Below are positions 46,209 to 56,386 of a stretch of 64,000 nt of DNA, piece after piece. Every line of letters starts with the position of its first letter. The stretch's first letter is position 1. The stretch lies in contig NQWY01033934.1 of assembly GCA_019425655.1 (NCBI GenBank), positions 1 to 64,000 on the forward strand, written 5' to 3'. The DNA is from Rhizophagus prolifer. Its lineage: Eukaryota; Glomeromycota; Glomeromycetes; Glomerales; Glomeraceae. Made by a program: the position numbers and the translations under genes. The notes under the pieces are model-generated. The model ran no database searches. It was given only the letters and a program-made list of their open reading frames with translations, and had not been told where the DNA came from.

Positions 46209-47327
46209 TTACTGGCGGTCAAAAGTCAAATGCTGTTTTTCTTCTGCAATTTGATCTGGACCTTCATTTGCAAGCTTAATCGTCAAACGTAAATCGTTTG
46301 GTGAGTCGGCATGTTTAAGCGCATCTTTATAGGTAATTTGACCTGTTTTATATAAGTCAAATAAAGCTTGGTCAAAGGTTTGCATACCGAGTTCACGTGA
46401 GCGTTTCATTAAGTCCTTAATTTCATGAATTTCACCTTTACGGATGTAGTCTGAAATTAATGGTGAGTTAATTAAAATTTCAATCGCTGCACGGCGTGAA
46501 TTTCCATCTGGCGTTGGAATAAGTTGCTGAGCAATCATGGCCTTTAAGTTGAGAGATAAGTCCATATAGAGCTGACTGTGGCGGTCACTTTCAAAGAAGT
46601 GAATAATACGGTCGAGTGCTTGGTTGGCGTTGTTGGCGTGCATGGTCGCTAATACAAGGTGGCCTGTTTCAGCAAAGCCAATCGCGTAGTCCATTACTTC
46701 ACGAGAACGGATCTCACCAATTAAGATGACATCGGGTGCTTGTCGTAAAGTATTTTTCAAAGCAATTTCAAACGAGTCAGTATCAATACCGACCTCACGC
46801 TGAGTAATAATACAGCCCGCATGTTCGTGAATAAACTCAATCGGGTCTTCAATAGTAATGATATGACCTTTAGAGTTATGGTTACGATGGCTGATCATTG
46901 AAGCCAACGAAGTCGATTTACCAGTACCTGTTGCACCTACAAAAATAATAATGCCACGTTTGGTCATTGATAAATCTTTAAGCACAGAAGGTAACTGTAA
47001 GTCATCAATCGAAGGAATTTTAGTTTCAATTCGACGTAGAACCATGCCCGGCATGTCACGTTGCTGAAAAGCACTCACACGAAAACGTGCCGTTTTGTCA
47101 CGATTCATAATGGCAAAGTTACATTCACGAGTGTCCGCAAATTCTTTACGCTGCTTCTCACTCATAATCGAATGTAAGAGCTGTCCAATCACTTCGCCAG
47201 AAAGGCTATTCTTTGAAATGGGAACAATTTGACCATTAATTTTCATAGATGGTGCAACGCCATCTGTAATAAAAAGATCCGATGATTTTTTTTCAACCAT
47301 CAGGTTGAGCAAGTCATTAAAATCCAT
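46209..47327 (-). CDS. pilU: PilU, type IV pilus accessory retraction ATPase
   Basis: PilU assists PilT in pilus retraction and twitching. The 372-residue secretion ATPase has Walker A GATGTGKST (about 130-138), the Asp box, Walker B VILIGEIRS and a His box (HLVLATMHANNANQALDRI). It is 27 bases downstream of pilT, and the two form a unit. The shorter C-terminus and the IEQ-rich tail distinguish it from PilT. Confidence 0.93.
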   Translation of the reverse strand: MDFNDLLNLMVEKKSSDLFITDGVAPSMKINGQIVPISKNSLSGEVIGQLLHSIMSEKQRKEFADTRECNFAIMNRDKTARFRVSAFQQRDMPGMVLRRIETKIPSIDDLQLPSVLKDLSMTKRGIIIFVGATGTGKSTSLASMISHRNHNSKGHIITIEDPIEFIHEHAGCIITQREVGIDTDSFEIALKNTLRQAPDVILIGEIRSREVMDYAIGFAETGHLVLATMHANNANQALDRIIHFFESDRHSQLYMDLSLNLKAMIAQQLIPTPDGNSRRAAIEILINSPLISDYIRKGEIHEIKDLMKRSRELGMQTFDQALFDLYKTGQITYKDALKHADSPNDLRLTIKLANEGPDQIAEEKQHLTFDRQ

Positions 47328-47354
47328 AATTCTATTCTCGCTATTTTGTTATTT

Positions 47355-48392
47355 TTATAGGAATGATTCAGGTTGTTTAGCCGCAGTACGTGCAGTTTGT
47401 GGGCTAATTACGCCACGTGACACTAAACCTTTTAAGCTTTGGTCAAGCGTTGTCATGCCATAGTTAGCACCAGTTTGAATAGCTGAATACATTTGTGCGA
47501 CTTTGTTTTCACGGATTAAGTTACGAATGGCAGGAATACCAATCATGATTTCATGTGCTGCCACACGACCGCCGCCGTTCTTTTTAAGCAGGGTTTGCGA
47601 AATAACGGCTTGCAAAGATTCAGACAGCATGGCACGTACCATGTCTTTTTCTTCGGCAGGGAATACGTCAATTACACGGTCAATGGTTTTAGCGGCAGAT
47701 GTGGTATGAAGCGTACCAAATACCAAGTGACCTGTTTCGGCAGCTGTAAGGGCCAAACGAATCGTTTCAAGGTCACGCATCTCACCGACCAAAATAATAT
47801 CTGGGTCTTCACGCAATGCTGAGCGAAGTGCTTCATTAAAGCCATGTGTATCACGATGGACTTCACGTTGGTTAATGAGGCATTTTTTTGATTGGTGTAC
47901 AAATTCGATGGGGTCTTCAACCGTTAAAATATGGTCATAACGATTTTCATTAATGTAGTCCATCATCGCTGCAAGTGTGGTTGATTTACCCGAACCTGTT
48001 GGCCCTGTCACCAGTACAATCCCGCGAGGATAGTCGCAAATATCTTTAAAGATTTGACCTAAGCCTAAATCTTCCATGGTGAGTACTTTAGATGGAATGG
48101 TACGAAATACTGCGCCAGCACCACGGTTTTGGTTAAATGCGTTCACACGGAAACGTGCAACATTTGGTACTTCAAAAGAAAAGTCTGTTTCGAGTTTTTC
48201 TTCATAGTCACGGCGCTGTTTATCGTTCATGATGTCGTACACAAGGCGGTGGACATCTTTATGTTCTAAGGCTGGTAAGTTAATACGGCGAACTTCACCA
48301 TCGACACGAATCATTGGTGGCATGCCAGCAGATAAATGCAAATCGGAAGCGCCATTTTTCACAGAGAAGGCGAGTAGCTCTGTAATATCCAT
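47355..48392 (-). CDS. pilT: PilT, type IV pilus retraction ATPase
   Basis: PilT is the hexameric motor that depolymerises pili; it is needed for twitching and natural transformation in Acinetobacter. The 345-residue product starts at the ATG at 48392 (MDITELLAFSVKNGASDLHLS), with GGGGA upstream; the longer open frame is not used. Walker A GPTGSGKST, Walker B ILVGEMRD and the His box HTTSAAKTIDR are present, plus the PilT-specific AIRNLIRENK retraction motif. Confidence 0.96.
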   Translation of the reverse strand: MDITELLAFSVKNGASDLHLSAGMPPMIRVDGEVRRINLPALEHKDVHRLVYDIMNDKQRRDYEEKLETDFSFEVPNVARFRVNAFNQNRGAGAVFRTIPSKVLTMEDLGLGQIFKDICDYPRGIVLVTGPTGSGKSTTLAAMMDYINENRYDHILTVEDPIEFVHQSKKCLINQREVHRDTHGFNEALRSALREDPDIILVGEMRDLETIRLALTAAETGHLVFGTLHTTSAAKTIDRVIDVFPAEEKDMVRAMLSESLQAVISQTLLKKNGGGRVAAHEIMIGIPAIRNLIRENKVAQMYSAIQTGANYGMTTLDQSLKGLVSRGVISPQTARTAAKQPESFL

Positions 48393-48518
48393 AATTTCCC
48401 CAAGTAAATCAAAATATGTCATTATTTTGTAGAATAATATACGGCTTTCACTGAGGCTTACCAACACTTCGCTTTAGGTGAAAAGCAAAAAAGTTTTTTG
48501 AAAATGAGAACCTTGTCA

Positions 48519-49211
48519 ATGAATTACCTGCAAGATGCGCGACAGCACGTATTACAGCAAATTAAAACTGCTTGTGAGCATGCTCAGCGTGCGACTGAAA
48601 CTGTGCAACTTTTAGCCGTATCAAAAACACATCCAAGTGAAAGATTGCGTGAAATGTATGCAGCAGGGCAAAGGGCATTCGGCGAAAACTATTTACAAGA
48701 AGCTTTGGACAAAATTGAAGCTCTGCATGACTTAGACATTGAATGGCATTTTATTGGACATGTTCAACGCAACAAAACTAAGCATTTGGCTGAAAAGTTT
48801 GATTGGGTACATGGTGTAGACCGTTTGATTATTGCAGAGCGATTATCTAACCAACGTGGTGATGACCAAGCTGCACTTAATATTTGTTTGCAAGTGAATA
48901 TTGATGGACAAGACAGTAAAGATGGCTGTGCACCAGAAGAAGTTGCTGAATTGGTTGCTCAAATTAGCCAACTGCCGAAAATTAAACTACGTGGCTTAAT
49001 GGTCATTCCAGCACCAGACAATACCGCTGCTTTCGCAGATGCTAAAAAGCTATTTGATGAGGTGAAAGGGCAACATGCTCATGTGCAGGACTGGGATACA
49101 TTAAGCATGGGAATGTCAGGCGATTTAGATGCTGCAATTGCAGCAGGTTCAACCATGGTCCGTGTAGGAACGGCATTGTTTGGTAAGCGTGAGCCGATTG
49201 AGAAAAAATAA
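48519..49211 (+). CDS. YggS-family pyridoxal phosphate-binding protein (PLPBP)
   Basis: This alanine-racemase-like, TIM-barrel PLP carrier maintains vitamin B6 and amino-acid homeostasis. The PLP Lys lies in LLAVSKTHP (about residue 36), with FGENYLQEA and HFIGHVQRNK next, and the phosphate site in MGMSGDLDAAIAAGSTMVRVGTALFG. The start at 48519 gives 230 residues, the family size. An ATG at 48504 is possible, and neither has a strong ribosome site. It is divergent from pilT, a common arrangement. Confidence 0.92.
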   Translation: MNYLQDARQHVLQQIKTACEHAQRATETVQLLAVSKTHPSERLREMYAAGQRAFGENYLQEALDKIEALHDLDIEWHFIGHVQRNKTKHLAEKFDWVHGVDRLIIAERLSNQRGDDQAALNICLQVNIDGQDSKDGCAPEEVAELVAQISQLPKIKLRGLMVIPAPDNTAAFADAKKLFDEVKGQHAHVQDWDTLSMGMSGDLDAAIAAGSTMVRVGTALFGKREPIEKK

Positions 49212-49317
49212 CTTTTACGGTTTAGCTAAATATTTTGTGGTGGAACTGTAATCAATTAATTTAAATTTAATTTTCCTCGCTTATAACCCAAATATTTTAT
49301 ATTTGAGTGTGTAATGT

Positions 49318-50160
49318 ATGGATTTGTTGCATGTTTTCATTCTGGCAATTATTCAGGGCTTTGCTGAATTATTGCCAGTTTCTAGTTCCGCACACGTTAT
49401 TTTAGCTGAAAAGTTAATGGGGTATGATCCATCTGCACCTGACATGACTTTCTTACTTGTAATGTTACATACAGGTACGATGTTTGCAGTGATCGTCTAC
49501 TTTTGGAAATCTTGGAAAAAGACCTATTTTTCTTCTTGGGAAAGTTTTAAAAAACAAGCGTTCTATATTATTTTGGCAACGCTCATTACAGGCGTACTCG
49601 GTTTAGCGCTCCAATCTATGATTAAGCATGTGTTTTTCGGTGGCGCGAGCAGTTTCGAAATTGAGCATTTGTTTAGTAACTCAAAACTCATGGCAGCTGC
49701 ACTGATTTCGGCAGGTGTACTTATTATTTTATCTTCGCGTTTAGATCGCGGCCAGCAAGGTGAAATCAGTTTGCGTAGTGCTTCTATTATTGGGGCAGTG
49801 CAGGCGTTATGTTTACCTTTCCGTGGTTTTTCACGTTCAGGTGCAACCATTTCTACAGGGCTATTTTTAGGTGTATCACGCCAAAAGGCTGAAGAGTTCA
49901 GTTTTGCGTTGGCTGTGGTATTAACACCAGCAGTGATTTTAAAAGAATTATATCGTTTAGTTCACGCTCAAGGCTTACAAACTGTAGCTCATGGACAAGT
50001 GTTCCATTCGATGGTTCCAAGCTTGTTGGGTATGTGCTTTAGCTTTGGTGCTGGTCTCTTGGCGCTAAAATGGTTGTCTTCATGGTTAGAACATGGCCGT
50101 TGGCATTTGTTTGGTCTGTACTGTATTGGTTTCGCGATTGTCGTACTCTGTGTGAATTAA
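49318..50160 (+). CDS. uppP: UppP, undecaprenyl-diphosphate phosphatase
   Basis: UppP (BacA) dephosphorylates undecaprenyl pyrophosphate to recycle the cell-wall lipid carrier. The 280-residue membrane protein has about eight segments. GFAELLPVSSSAH (about 14-26) carries the catalytic Glu and Ser, and the second motif PFRGFSRSGATIS lies near 165-177. It is transcribed alone. Confidence 0.95.
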   Translation: MDLLHVFILAIIQGFAELLPVSSSAHVILAEKLMGYDPSAPDMTFLLVMLHTGTMFAVIVYFWKSWKKTYFSSWESFKKQAFYIILATLITGVLGLALQSMIKHVFFGGASSFEIEHLFSNSKLMAAALISAGVLIILSSRLDRGQQGEISLRSASIIGAVQALCLPFRGFSRSGATISTGLFLGVSRQKAEEFSFALAVVLTPAVILKELYRLVHAQGLQTVAHGQVFHSMVPSLLGMCFSFGAGLLALKWLSSWLEHGRWHLFGLYCIGFAIVVLCVN

Positions 50161-50208
50161 TTTTTGATGTTTTAAAATAAAAAATTAGTAAAAGACCATA
50201 CAAGAAAG

Positions 50209-50236
50209 AAAGGGGCGTAAATAATACGCCCCTTTG
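50209..50236. terminator. Hairpin between uppP and sbcC
   Basis: AAAGGGGCGTA and TACGCCCCTTT with a five-base loop. The T-run is short on the plus strand, so it is a moderate terminator between convergent genes. Confidence 0.65.
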
Positions 50237-50279
50237 TTCTATAAGATTCAATCAAATTTAAGATATGAAATCCTAATAA

Positions 50280-53200
50280 TTAACCCACGACCTCAATGGT
50301 ACTTGCACCAGCACCGAGTGGTTTCACTTGAATTTGTACAGGAATACGCTCATGCATTTCTTGAATGTGTGAAATGAGAATGACCTGACGTCCCTGATTT
50401 TGTAATTGGTCTAAAGCATTCATGACCATGTGCAAAGATGAGGCATCCAAAGTACCAAAACCTTCATCAATAAACAGTGATTCAATTTTCATTGAACCCG
50501 AGGCCATATTGGCGATCGCCAATGATAAGGCCAGTGCAGTTAAGAATGACTCACCACCAGACAAAGAGGCAACTGAACGGGTTTCTCCGTCCATGTCGTG
50601 GTCAATAATCGCAAGACTTAAAGATTGATCTAGGCGTTTTAGCGTATAACGTTGCGACAGCATTGCCAGTTGCTGGTTGGCATGTTCAACTAAAATATCT
50701 AGGTGATATTGCTGCGCATAATCACGGAACTCTTTACCTTTAGCGTCACCAATGAGACCTGAAATTTTGCTCCAGCGATGTTCTTCTTGCTGAATATTCT
50801 GAATTTGCTCGGCGTATTGTTGCTGTTTGGCAAGGTTTTGTTGGTGCACTTCAAGCTTAAGCTTAAGCCGATCACGTACTTCAAGCTGGGCTTTGAGCTC
50901 TGCAATATTGTCTTGAATGAGGCTAACAAGCTTTTCATGTTCAATATCTGGCTGAGTTTGTAAATGCTCACTTAATTGCTCTTGCATGGTCTTAAGGGCA
51001 GAAGAAGCTTCACTTAATAAACGCTCGGCATGATTAAGTCGGTTACGAATATCTTGCTCTTGAGCTGAATTGATCTTTAGCAGTGCCGTAAGATCAGTTG
51101 CCTGAAAATCAGCGCGGGTCTTTAACCAGTTTTGAATTTGCCCATCAATCTGCTGCTGATGCCCCTCAGTGTGTTGATGTTGATGTTTAAGTTGATCGAG
51201 AGCTTGTTTTTGCTGCTCAAAATGCTGTCTGGTTTGTTCAAAACGTTGTTTAGCCTCATGATACGTCGTTTGTTGCTGCTGACGTTTAGCGTCATGCTCA
51301 ATTAACCATTCGTGCGGTTTAATATCAGCGCGGCCTGTCATTTGTTGAATGAGCGACACCGCTTTTTCATTATTTTGTTGGCCTTTAAGCGTAATCTCTT
51401 TGAGATTTTGATCGATCTCATCAATTTGCTTGGTCAATTGCTCAAGGTTAGCAGCTAACATTTTAAGTTCTTGTTGCTGCTGTTCAAAACGCTGTGCAAG
51501 CTGTTCTTGTTGCTCAAGTTGCTTGGCGCGTGTATCAAGAATAGTCCAAGTCTGCTTAGCCGTTTGGCTACTCGACTGCTGCCATGCGTGTTGTTCAGCT
51601 TCCGATAAACAATCAACAATATGTTGAACTTGTTGTTGCCATTGCTGTGCTGTATTCAGCAATGTTTCATTACGCTGAATAGCCTGAACAAGCTGATTGT
51701 GCTGTTTAATGGCTTGGGTTAAACGCGAGTTTTCTGAGTCAAATGAACTGATAGCAGTTTGCGCAGTTTGTCTCAGCTCATTAAGTGTTTGTAAGATTTG
51801 TTCAGGAGCTTGATTAAGCTCAATGTGTAATTGATTGAGGTTAAACGCTTGCTCAAGCTCTTGCTGCAAGCTTGATTGTTTGGCTGTAAGTTGAGTTAAG
51901 TACTTCTGAACTTGTTCAAGCTCAGCAAGACACTGGGTGAGGGCATGTTGCTGAGTTTGCCATGCATTAAATTTAGTTTGCTCTAGCGCTACTGCCTGTT
52001 GCTCTTGTTGTTGTTGCAAGTCGAATAAAGCTTTAGAGACTGCACTGTCATCAACACGATAGGGATGATGTGTACTTCCACAAACTAAACACGCTTCACC
52101 TTCTTTAAGATTGGCTCGTAACTGCTCAATATTTTCGGTGTGTAGTAAACGCTGCTGTTGCAGGATGTGCTGTAACTTTTCACGTTCAGTTTTTGCTGTT
52201 TGGTAGTCTTGTTCAGCTAACTGGCAGACGGTTTTAAGCTGCTGCTCTTGCGCAGAGGTTTGAGTATGTTTTTCAGTGAATTGCTGAAGCTCAGCATAGA
52301 GCTCATGATAAATTTTTATTTTTTGCTGAATTAGATCTAACTGCATGATTTGGGCAAGTTTCTGATCTTTATCTTTACGTTGTTGCTCAAGTTTTAAATC
52401 AATTTGTTCAACTGTGCCTAGTAAGGCTGTCAGTTGTTCGAGTTCACTTTTAGCTTCCGATAGCTTTTGGCGAGCAGAGGCAGGGTTGCCAAGCTGTTGT
52501 TCAATCGCTTGGTAATTTTGAATAAATTGCCCAAGCTGATGCAGATGCGCTGAGAGGCCTTTGTCTAATACAGCGTATTGCTGAGTCTGAGTAAGCTGCT
52601 GTTGTAAATGAATTTTGTTCTGCTCAAGTTGTACAATCTGCTGTTGCAAAATATTTTGCTGTTGTTGCACTGGACTGAGTTTCTGCTCAAGTACGTTTCT
52701 TTTTTCTTTGCACTTTTTATATTCATCGGCAATAAAGGCACGTTCTTGAATAGACTGTCGAACTTGATTTAAAGCTTGTTGATGTTGTTGCTCAAAATCC
52801 AGCGTTTGTTTGAGCTGTTGTTCTGCAAGTTGATATTGTTTTTGTCCTGTTTCAAAAACTTGCACTAACTCGTTAAACTTGGTTTGAGCTTGCTGAATTT
52901 GCGGCTCAAGTTGTTGTAAGGTTTGTAAATTTTGAGATTGCTGAAAAACTTGTGGGCGTATTTCAGAGAAAATTTCGAGTCGTTTTAATTGCTCGCGTTC
53001 ACTAGCCAGTTGTTGATAGTGATTTTGCTGAGTTTGAAACTGTTGCTGTTTCGCTTGAACTTCTTGCTCAAGTTTGGCTTTGCGTTCAAACCATTGTTGT
53101 TGTTTATCTAAAATATTTTTTTGCTGTTCTAATTTTTGATGATTTTGTTCGGCTTGCTGATATTGTTCGGTAAAAGCCGCAATCTCTTCATCAGACAAAA

Positions 53201-53876
53201 TTTCAATGTGGCCTAAGAATTCTTCGAGCTGTTTACGCTGCTTTGCAATATCTGCTGTTTTACGAAAAGCCAGTTCACCGATTTTGGCGAAAATACTGGA
53301 GTTGGTCAGATACTCAAGTAATTCACCGCGTTCGCTGTCTCGAGCTTTTAAAAACGCGGTCACTTCTGACTGAGCAAGTAATACGGCACGCGTAAATTGC
53401 TCAAAAGAAAGCTGGGTAATTTGTTTAACTTTTTCATCAACCGCTTTGGCTTTATCGGCAAGCACCACACCATCGGTTAGGCATTTTAAGTGACGCTGTA
53501 CACTTTGTAATTTACCATTTGGGTTTTCACGCGCACGTTTAATTTCCCAGCGCGCCAAATAGCGCTTTTGATCTTGCGCAATAAAGCAAAGCTCAGCGAA
53601 ACCATGCCCTGTACCACGGCGTAATACAGTCAAAGGTGAGTTGGTGAGTAACTCGGAACCATCAACATCTTTTAATTTACCATCGCTGTCTTTAAGGCGA
53701 GGAACCCGATTAAACAAGGCCAGACACATGGCATCTAAAATGGTCGATTTACCTGCACCAGTTTTTCCTACAATCGCAATGAGACCTGCATGGGCGAGGG
53801 GTGCGCTTTCAAAATCAATAAAGTGTTCATCAGAAAGAGATGCCAGATTTTTTATTCGAATGGATAAAATTTTCAT
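50280..53876 (-). CDS. sbcC: SbcC, exonuclease subunit (SMC-like ATPase)
   Basis: With SbcD this forms the Mre11-Rad50-like nuclease that cuts hairpins and processes blocked DNA ends. The 1198-residue product has Walker A GKTGAGKST near 37-45, two very long Gln-rich coiled coils, a zinc-hook CxxC (CLVCGSTHHP) near the middle, the ABC signature SLSGGESFLTALALSLA and Walker B LFIDEGFGTLD near the C-terminus. It starts nine bases after sbcD. The coiled coil is unusually rich in Gln-Gln runs, but complete. Confidence 0.95.
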   Translation of the reverse strand: MKILSIRIKNLASLSDEHFIDFESAPLAHAGLIAIVGKTGAGKSTILDAMCLALFNRVPRLKDSDGKLKDVDGSELLTNSPLTVLRRGTGHGFAELCFIAQDQKRYLARWEIKRARENPNGKLQSVQRHLKCLTDGVVLADKAKAVDEKVKQITQLSFEQFTRAVLLAQSEVTAFLKARDSERGELLEYLTNSSIFAKIGELAFRKTADIAKQRKQLEEFLGHIEILSDEEIAAFTEQYQQAEQNHQKLEQQKNILDKQQQWFERKAKLEQEVQAKQQQFQTQQNHYQQLASEREQLKRLEIFSEIRPQVFQQSQNLQTLQQLEPQIQQAQTKFNELVQVFETGQKQYQLAEQQLKQTLDFEQQHQQALNQVRQSIQERAFIADEYKKCKEKRNVLEQKLSPVQQQQNILQQQIVQLEQNKIHLQQQLTQTQQYAVLDKGLSAHLHQLGQFIQNYQAIEQQLGNPASARQKLSEAKSELEQLTALLGTVEQIDLKLEQQRKDKDQKLAQIMQLDLIQQKIKIYHELYAELQQFTEKHTQTSAQEQQLKTVCQLAEQDYQTAKTEREKLQHILQQQRLLHTENIEQLRANLKEGEACLVCGSTHHPYRVDDSAVSKALFDLQQQQEQQAVALEQTKFNAWQTQQHALTQCLAELEQVQKYLTQLTAKQSSLQQELEQAFNLNQLHIELNQAPEQILQTLNELRQTAQTAISSFDSENSRLTQAIKQHNQLVQAIQRNETLLNTAQQWQQQVQHIVDCLSEAEQHAWQQSSSQTAKQTWTILDTRAKQLEQQEQLAQRFEQQQQELKMLAANLEQLTKQIDEIDQNLKEITLKGQQNNEKAVSLIQQMTGRADIKPHEWLIEHDAKRQQQQTTYHEAKQRFEQTRQHFEQQKQALDQLKHQHQHTEGHQQQIDGQIQNWLKTRADFQATDLTALLKINSAQEQDIRNRLNHAERLLSEASSALKTMQEQLSEHLQTQPDIEHEKLVSLIQDNIAELKAQLEVRDRLKLKLEVHQQNLAKQQQYAEQIQNIQQEEHRWSKISGLIGDAKGKEFRDYAQQYHLDILVEHANQQLAMLSQRYTLKRLDQSLSLAIIDHDMDGETRSVASLSGGESFLTALALSLAIANMASGSMKIESLFIDEGFGTLDASSLHMVMNALDQLQNQGRQVILISHIQEMHERIPVQIQVKPLGAGASTIEVVG

Positions 53877-53885
53877 GACATATCC

Positions 53886-55142
53886 TTAATGGCTTGCATC
53901 ATTTTCAAGATTTTTTTGTGCTTCTTGTACCAGACTCAGAAAATCTTTTAAGACCGCATCATCGGCGCTGTAACCTTGTTTTTCCCAAATACTCTGAAAT
54001 AACTTTTCTGGTGTTGGTGGTTCAAGAGCAATGTGCTGGGTGGTATTTGAATCGTTAGCATCTTTATTCACATATTGACGTGAAATACGCACTAAACGGT
54101 AGCGGTCAGGCGGTAGAGCCGCTTCAAACTGCTGACGTAAATTAGGTTGCGGCGGTGTTAAACTATAATATTCAATATCGACATATTCACGGTGGTCAAT
54201 ATTCTCAATCACGCCGTTTGGCAATGCTTTGAGTTGTTGCAGCACTTCATTTAATTCACCACGAATACGGTGCAATTGTATGCAACGTGGAATTTCTACA
54301 GCTTCAAATTGTAAACGGTTGTCTGTCTCTTGAGCGGGGTCAATTTTGACTTCAACCACTTGGTGCTTATAGTTAATTTCACTAAAAGAAAGCGGAATGG
54401 GTGAACCGCTGTAACGAATGTGTGGCTGACCTACTTTTTGTGGTTTATGTAAGTGCCCTAAAGCGACATAGTCAACAGCATCTTCAAATAATGTCGTTGA
54501 AAGCGCCTCTTCATTACCAATAATAATTGGGCGTTCAGAGTCGGATGTTTCCCCACCTTGCATATGGGCATGTGACATCAAAATCAGGGCTTGGTCTGGT
54601 GTCTTACGACGTTTTGCTTCGGCAATCAGTTGCTGGTGCAAATAGGCAATTGCGTTTTTACTATTGGTGGTATGTTCGTTAAAGCCCGTAATTTCGGCCG
54701 AACGTAAAAAAGGTAGGGCAAGGCACCATGCCACAATATCCTGATTTTGATTATAAATAGGTAAAAGTAGCCGATCGAGATCTAGAGTTTTATCTTCATT
54801 CCAGCGAACCACGCCCACGGTTTTTGCATTGTATTTTTCTAAAAGTGGTTCGACCTGTTCAATACGGTAGCCTGAGTCATGGTTACCCGCAATCATGAGC
54901 GTTTGCATGTGCGGCGCAATACGATGTGCATCTGCTAAAAATTGGTAGAGTTGTTTTTGTGCTTGAGAACCTGGGTTAATCACATCAAAAATATCGCCAG
55001 CAATGAGCAGGGCATGCGGTTGTTTTTCGTGAATTTGAGTGAGTAACCAGCTTAAAAATTGTTGGTGTTCGTAGTGGCGTGAATGATTATAAAAAAACTG
55101 TCCCAAATGCCAGTCAGAAGTATGTAGAAAATGTACGGACAT
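53886..55142 (-). CDS. sbcD: SbcD, exonuclease subunit (Mre11-like)
   Basis: This metal-dependent nuclease subunit of SbcCD has the calcineurin-type phosphoesterase motifs in order: HTSDWHLG, GDIFD, GNHDSG, the late SHAH and GHLHKPQ. From the ATG at 55142 (MSVHFLHTSDWHLG) it has 418 residues; an ATG four codons upstream at 55154 is also possible, and neither has a clear ribosome site. It is upstream of sbcC. Confidence 0.94.
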   Translation of the reverse strand: MSVHFLHTSDWHLGQFFYNHSRHYEHQQFLSWLLTQIHEKQPHALLIAGDIFDVINPGSQAQKQLYQFLADAHRIAPHMQTLMIAGNHDSGYRIEQVEPLLEKYNAKTVGVVRWNEDKTLDLDRLLLPIYNQNQDIVAWCLALPFLRSAEITGFNEHTTNSKNAIAYLHQQLIAEAKRRKTPDQALILMSHAHMQGGETSDSERPIIIGNEEALSTTLFEDAVDYVALGHLHKPQKVGQPHIRYSGSPIPLSFSEINYKHQVVEVKIDPAQETDNRLQFEAVEIPRCIQLHRIRGELNEVLQQLKALPNGVIENIDHREYVDIEYYSLTPPQPNLRQQFEAALPPDRYRLVRISRQYVNKDANDSNTTQHIALEPPTPEKLFQSIWEKQGYSADDAVLKDFLSLVQEAQKNLENDASH

Positions 55143-55318
55143 AGAAACAGACATCAAGCCAAAATAAATACAGATACGTTAGCATAAATTGGCAGGAGAT
55201 TTTATCAAGACATTTTAAAGTGCTCGTTATTTAAGCCAGCCGTAAAACCTGAATTAAATTGTTCCTTTTAAACCCTGCTTTGTTACTATCAGGTCAAACC
55301 ATGAACTTTGAGAACAAA

Positions 55319-55792
55319 ATGACCATTCATGAATACGAAGTAAAAATACAGTGGGAAGGCAATACGGGCACAGGCACTTCATCTTATCGTTCATATAAAC
55401 GAGATTTTAGTATTCAGCATCCGCAAAAGGCTACCATTCAAGGTTCATCAGACCCAGCCTATTTAGGTGATGTGACCAGATGGAACCCAGAGGATTTATT
55501 GGTTGCATCAGCTTCAGCTTGTCATAAGCTTTGGTATTTGCACCTATGTGCAGTCAATCATATTCACGTTGTGAGTTATATCGACAAAGCACTTGGGTTT
55601 ATGGAAGATGCAGATCCCGTTAAACGCGGTCACTTTACCCAAATTATTTTAAGACCAGAGATTGTTTTAGAAAAAGGTGCTGACCAAGAGCTTGCTGCAA
55701 AACTGCATGAAGAAGCACATCATGAATGTATGATTGCCAATTCGGTAAATTTCCCAATTACATGTGAAGCCACTTTTAGCTTTGCTGAATAA
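55319..55792 (+). CDS. OsmC-family peroxiredoxin-like protein
   Basis: This protein of about 157 residues is of the OsmC/Ohr superfamily, whose members reduce organic peroxides with two cysteines. The first Cys is in SASACHKLWYLHLCAVN and the second in HHECMIANSVNFPI. The start at 55319 (MTIHEYEVKIQWEGN) matches the family; an ATG at 55301 has an AGG-type site and would add six residues. It resembles the YhfA/general OsmC branch rather than Ohr. Confidence 0.87.
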   Translation: MTIHEYEVKIQWEGNTGTGTSSYRSYKRDFSIQHPQKATIQGSSDPAYLGDVTRWNPEDLLVASASACHKLWYLHLCAVNHIHVVSYIDKALGFMEDADPVKRGHFTQIILRPEIVLEKGADQELAAKLHEEAHHECMIANSVNFPITCEATFSFAE

Positions 55793-55866
55793 GCAATATG
55801 AAATAGCCACCGATAAAAAAGCGGTGGTTATACATTAAAAATAAATAGAGTTGTTAAACAAGCTCT

Positions 55867-56244
55867 TTAAGCTGCATTTTCATCGGCTTGAAAAATACCA
55901 AAAACGTTGTGATCTAAATCGACAAAATAGCCATGCCAAGCGCGACCGGGAATGGCGAATTTATCCATTGCGACAATACCGCCTTGCGCTAAAATTTTTG
56001 CAGCCACTTCATCGAAGTTTTCCACATGAACTGAACAGGTAAATGCATTGGTGCCATATTCCATTGGAGGCGTTTGAGCGGGACGTTTTAAAAGGCCGCC
56101 CATAATTGAAGGGGTTTCGATACGGTAGTATTCAATCGGTAAGTTTGGATCTAATTTAAATTGCCAACCAAACACAGCTTGATAAAACTGCGCGTCGCGA
56201 GCAGGGTTTGAAGACTGGATTTCAAAATAGGCAATATTGTTCAT
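55867..56244 (-). CDS. VOC-family (glyoxalase-like) protein
   Basis: This 125-residue vicinal-oxygen-chelate fold protein has two beta-alpha-beta modules. FEIQSSNPARDAQFYQAVFGWQF is the N-terminal module and GRAWHGYFVDLDHNVFGIFQ the C-terminal one. The metal-ligand pattern is partial, so glyoxalase activity cannot be assumed. Such proteins are very common and the substrate is unknown. It is transcribed alone. Confidence 0.82.
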   Translation of the reverse strand: MNNIAYFEIQSSNPARDAQFYQAVFGWQFKLDPNLPIEYYRIETPSIMGGLLKRPAQTPPMEYGTNAFTCSVHVENFDEVAAKILAQGGIVAMDKFAIPGRAWHGYFVDLDHNVFGIFQADENAA

Positions 56245-56343
56245 ATTATTTAAATCATATTTTTATGGTGTAAAAAGTATACGCATGGCTTTCATGGCTA
56301 TGAAATAACGATTGTGTATGTTGAGCGTAAAATGAACGTGCTA

Positions 56344-56386
56344 GAAAATAAAAACCGACGATTCGAGTGATGAGAGAATCGTCGGT
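56344..56386 (-). terminator. Minus-strand terminator with no coding gene in front of it
   Basis: ACCGACGATTC and GAATCGTCGGT form an 11-pair perfect stem. Read on the minus strand it is followed by TTTTTATTTT; on the plus strand no T-run follows. It therefore ends a minus-strand transcript that begins between it and 56619. Confidence 0.8.

Noticed and set aside
50280-53876. Gln-rich repeats in sbcC as tandem DNA repeats
   Set aside because: The repetitive look comes from coiled-coil codons (CAA/CAG runs) without a fixed repeat unit.
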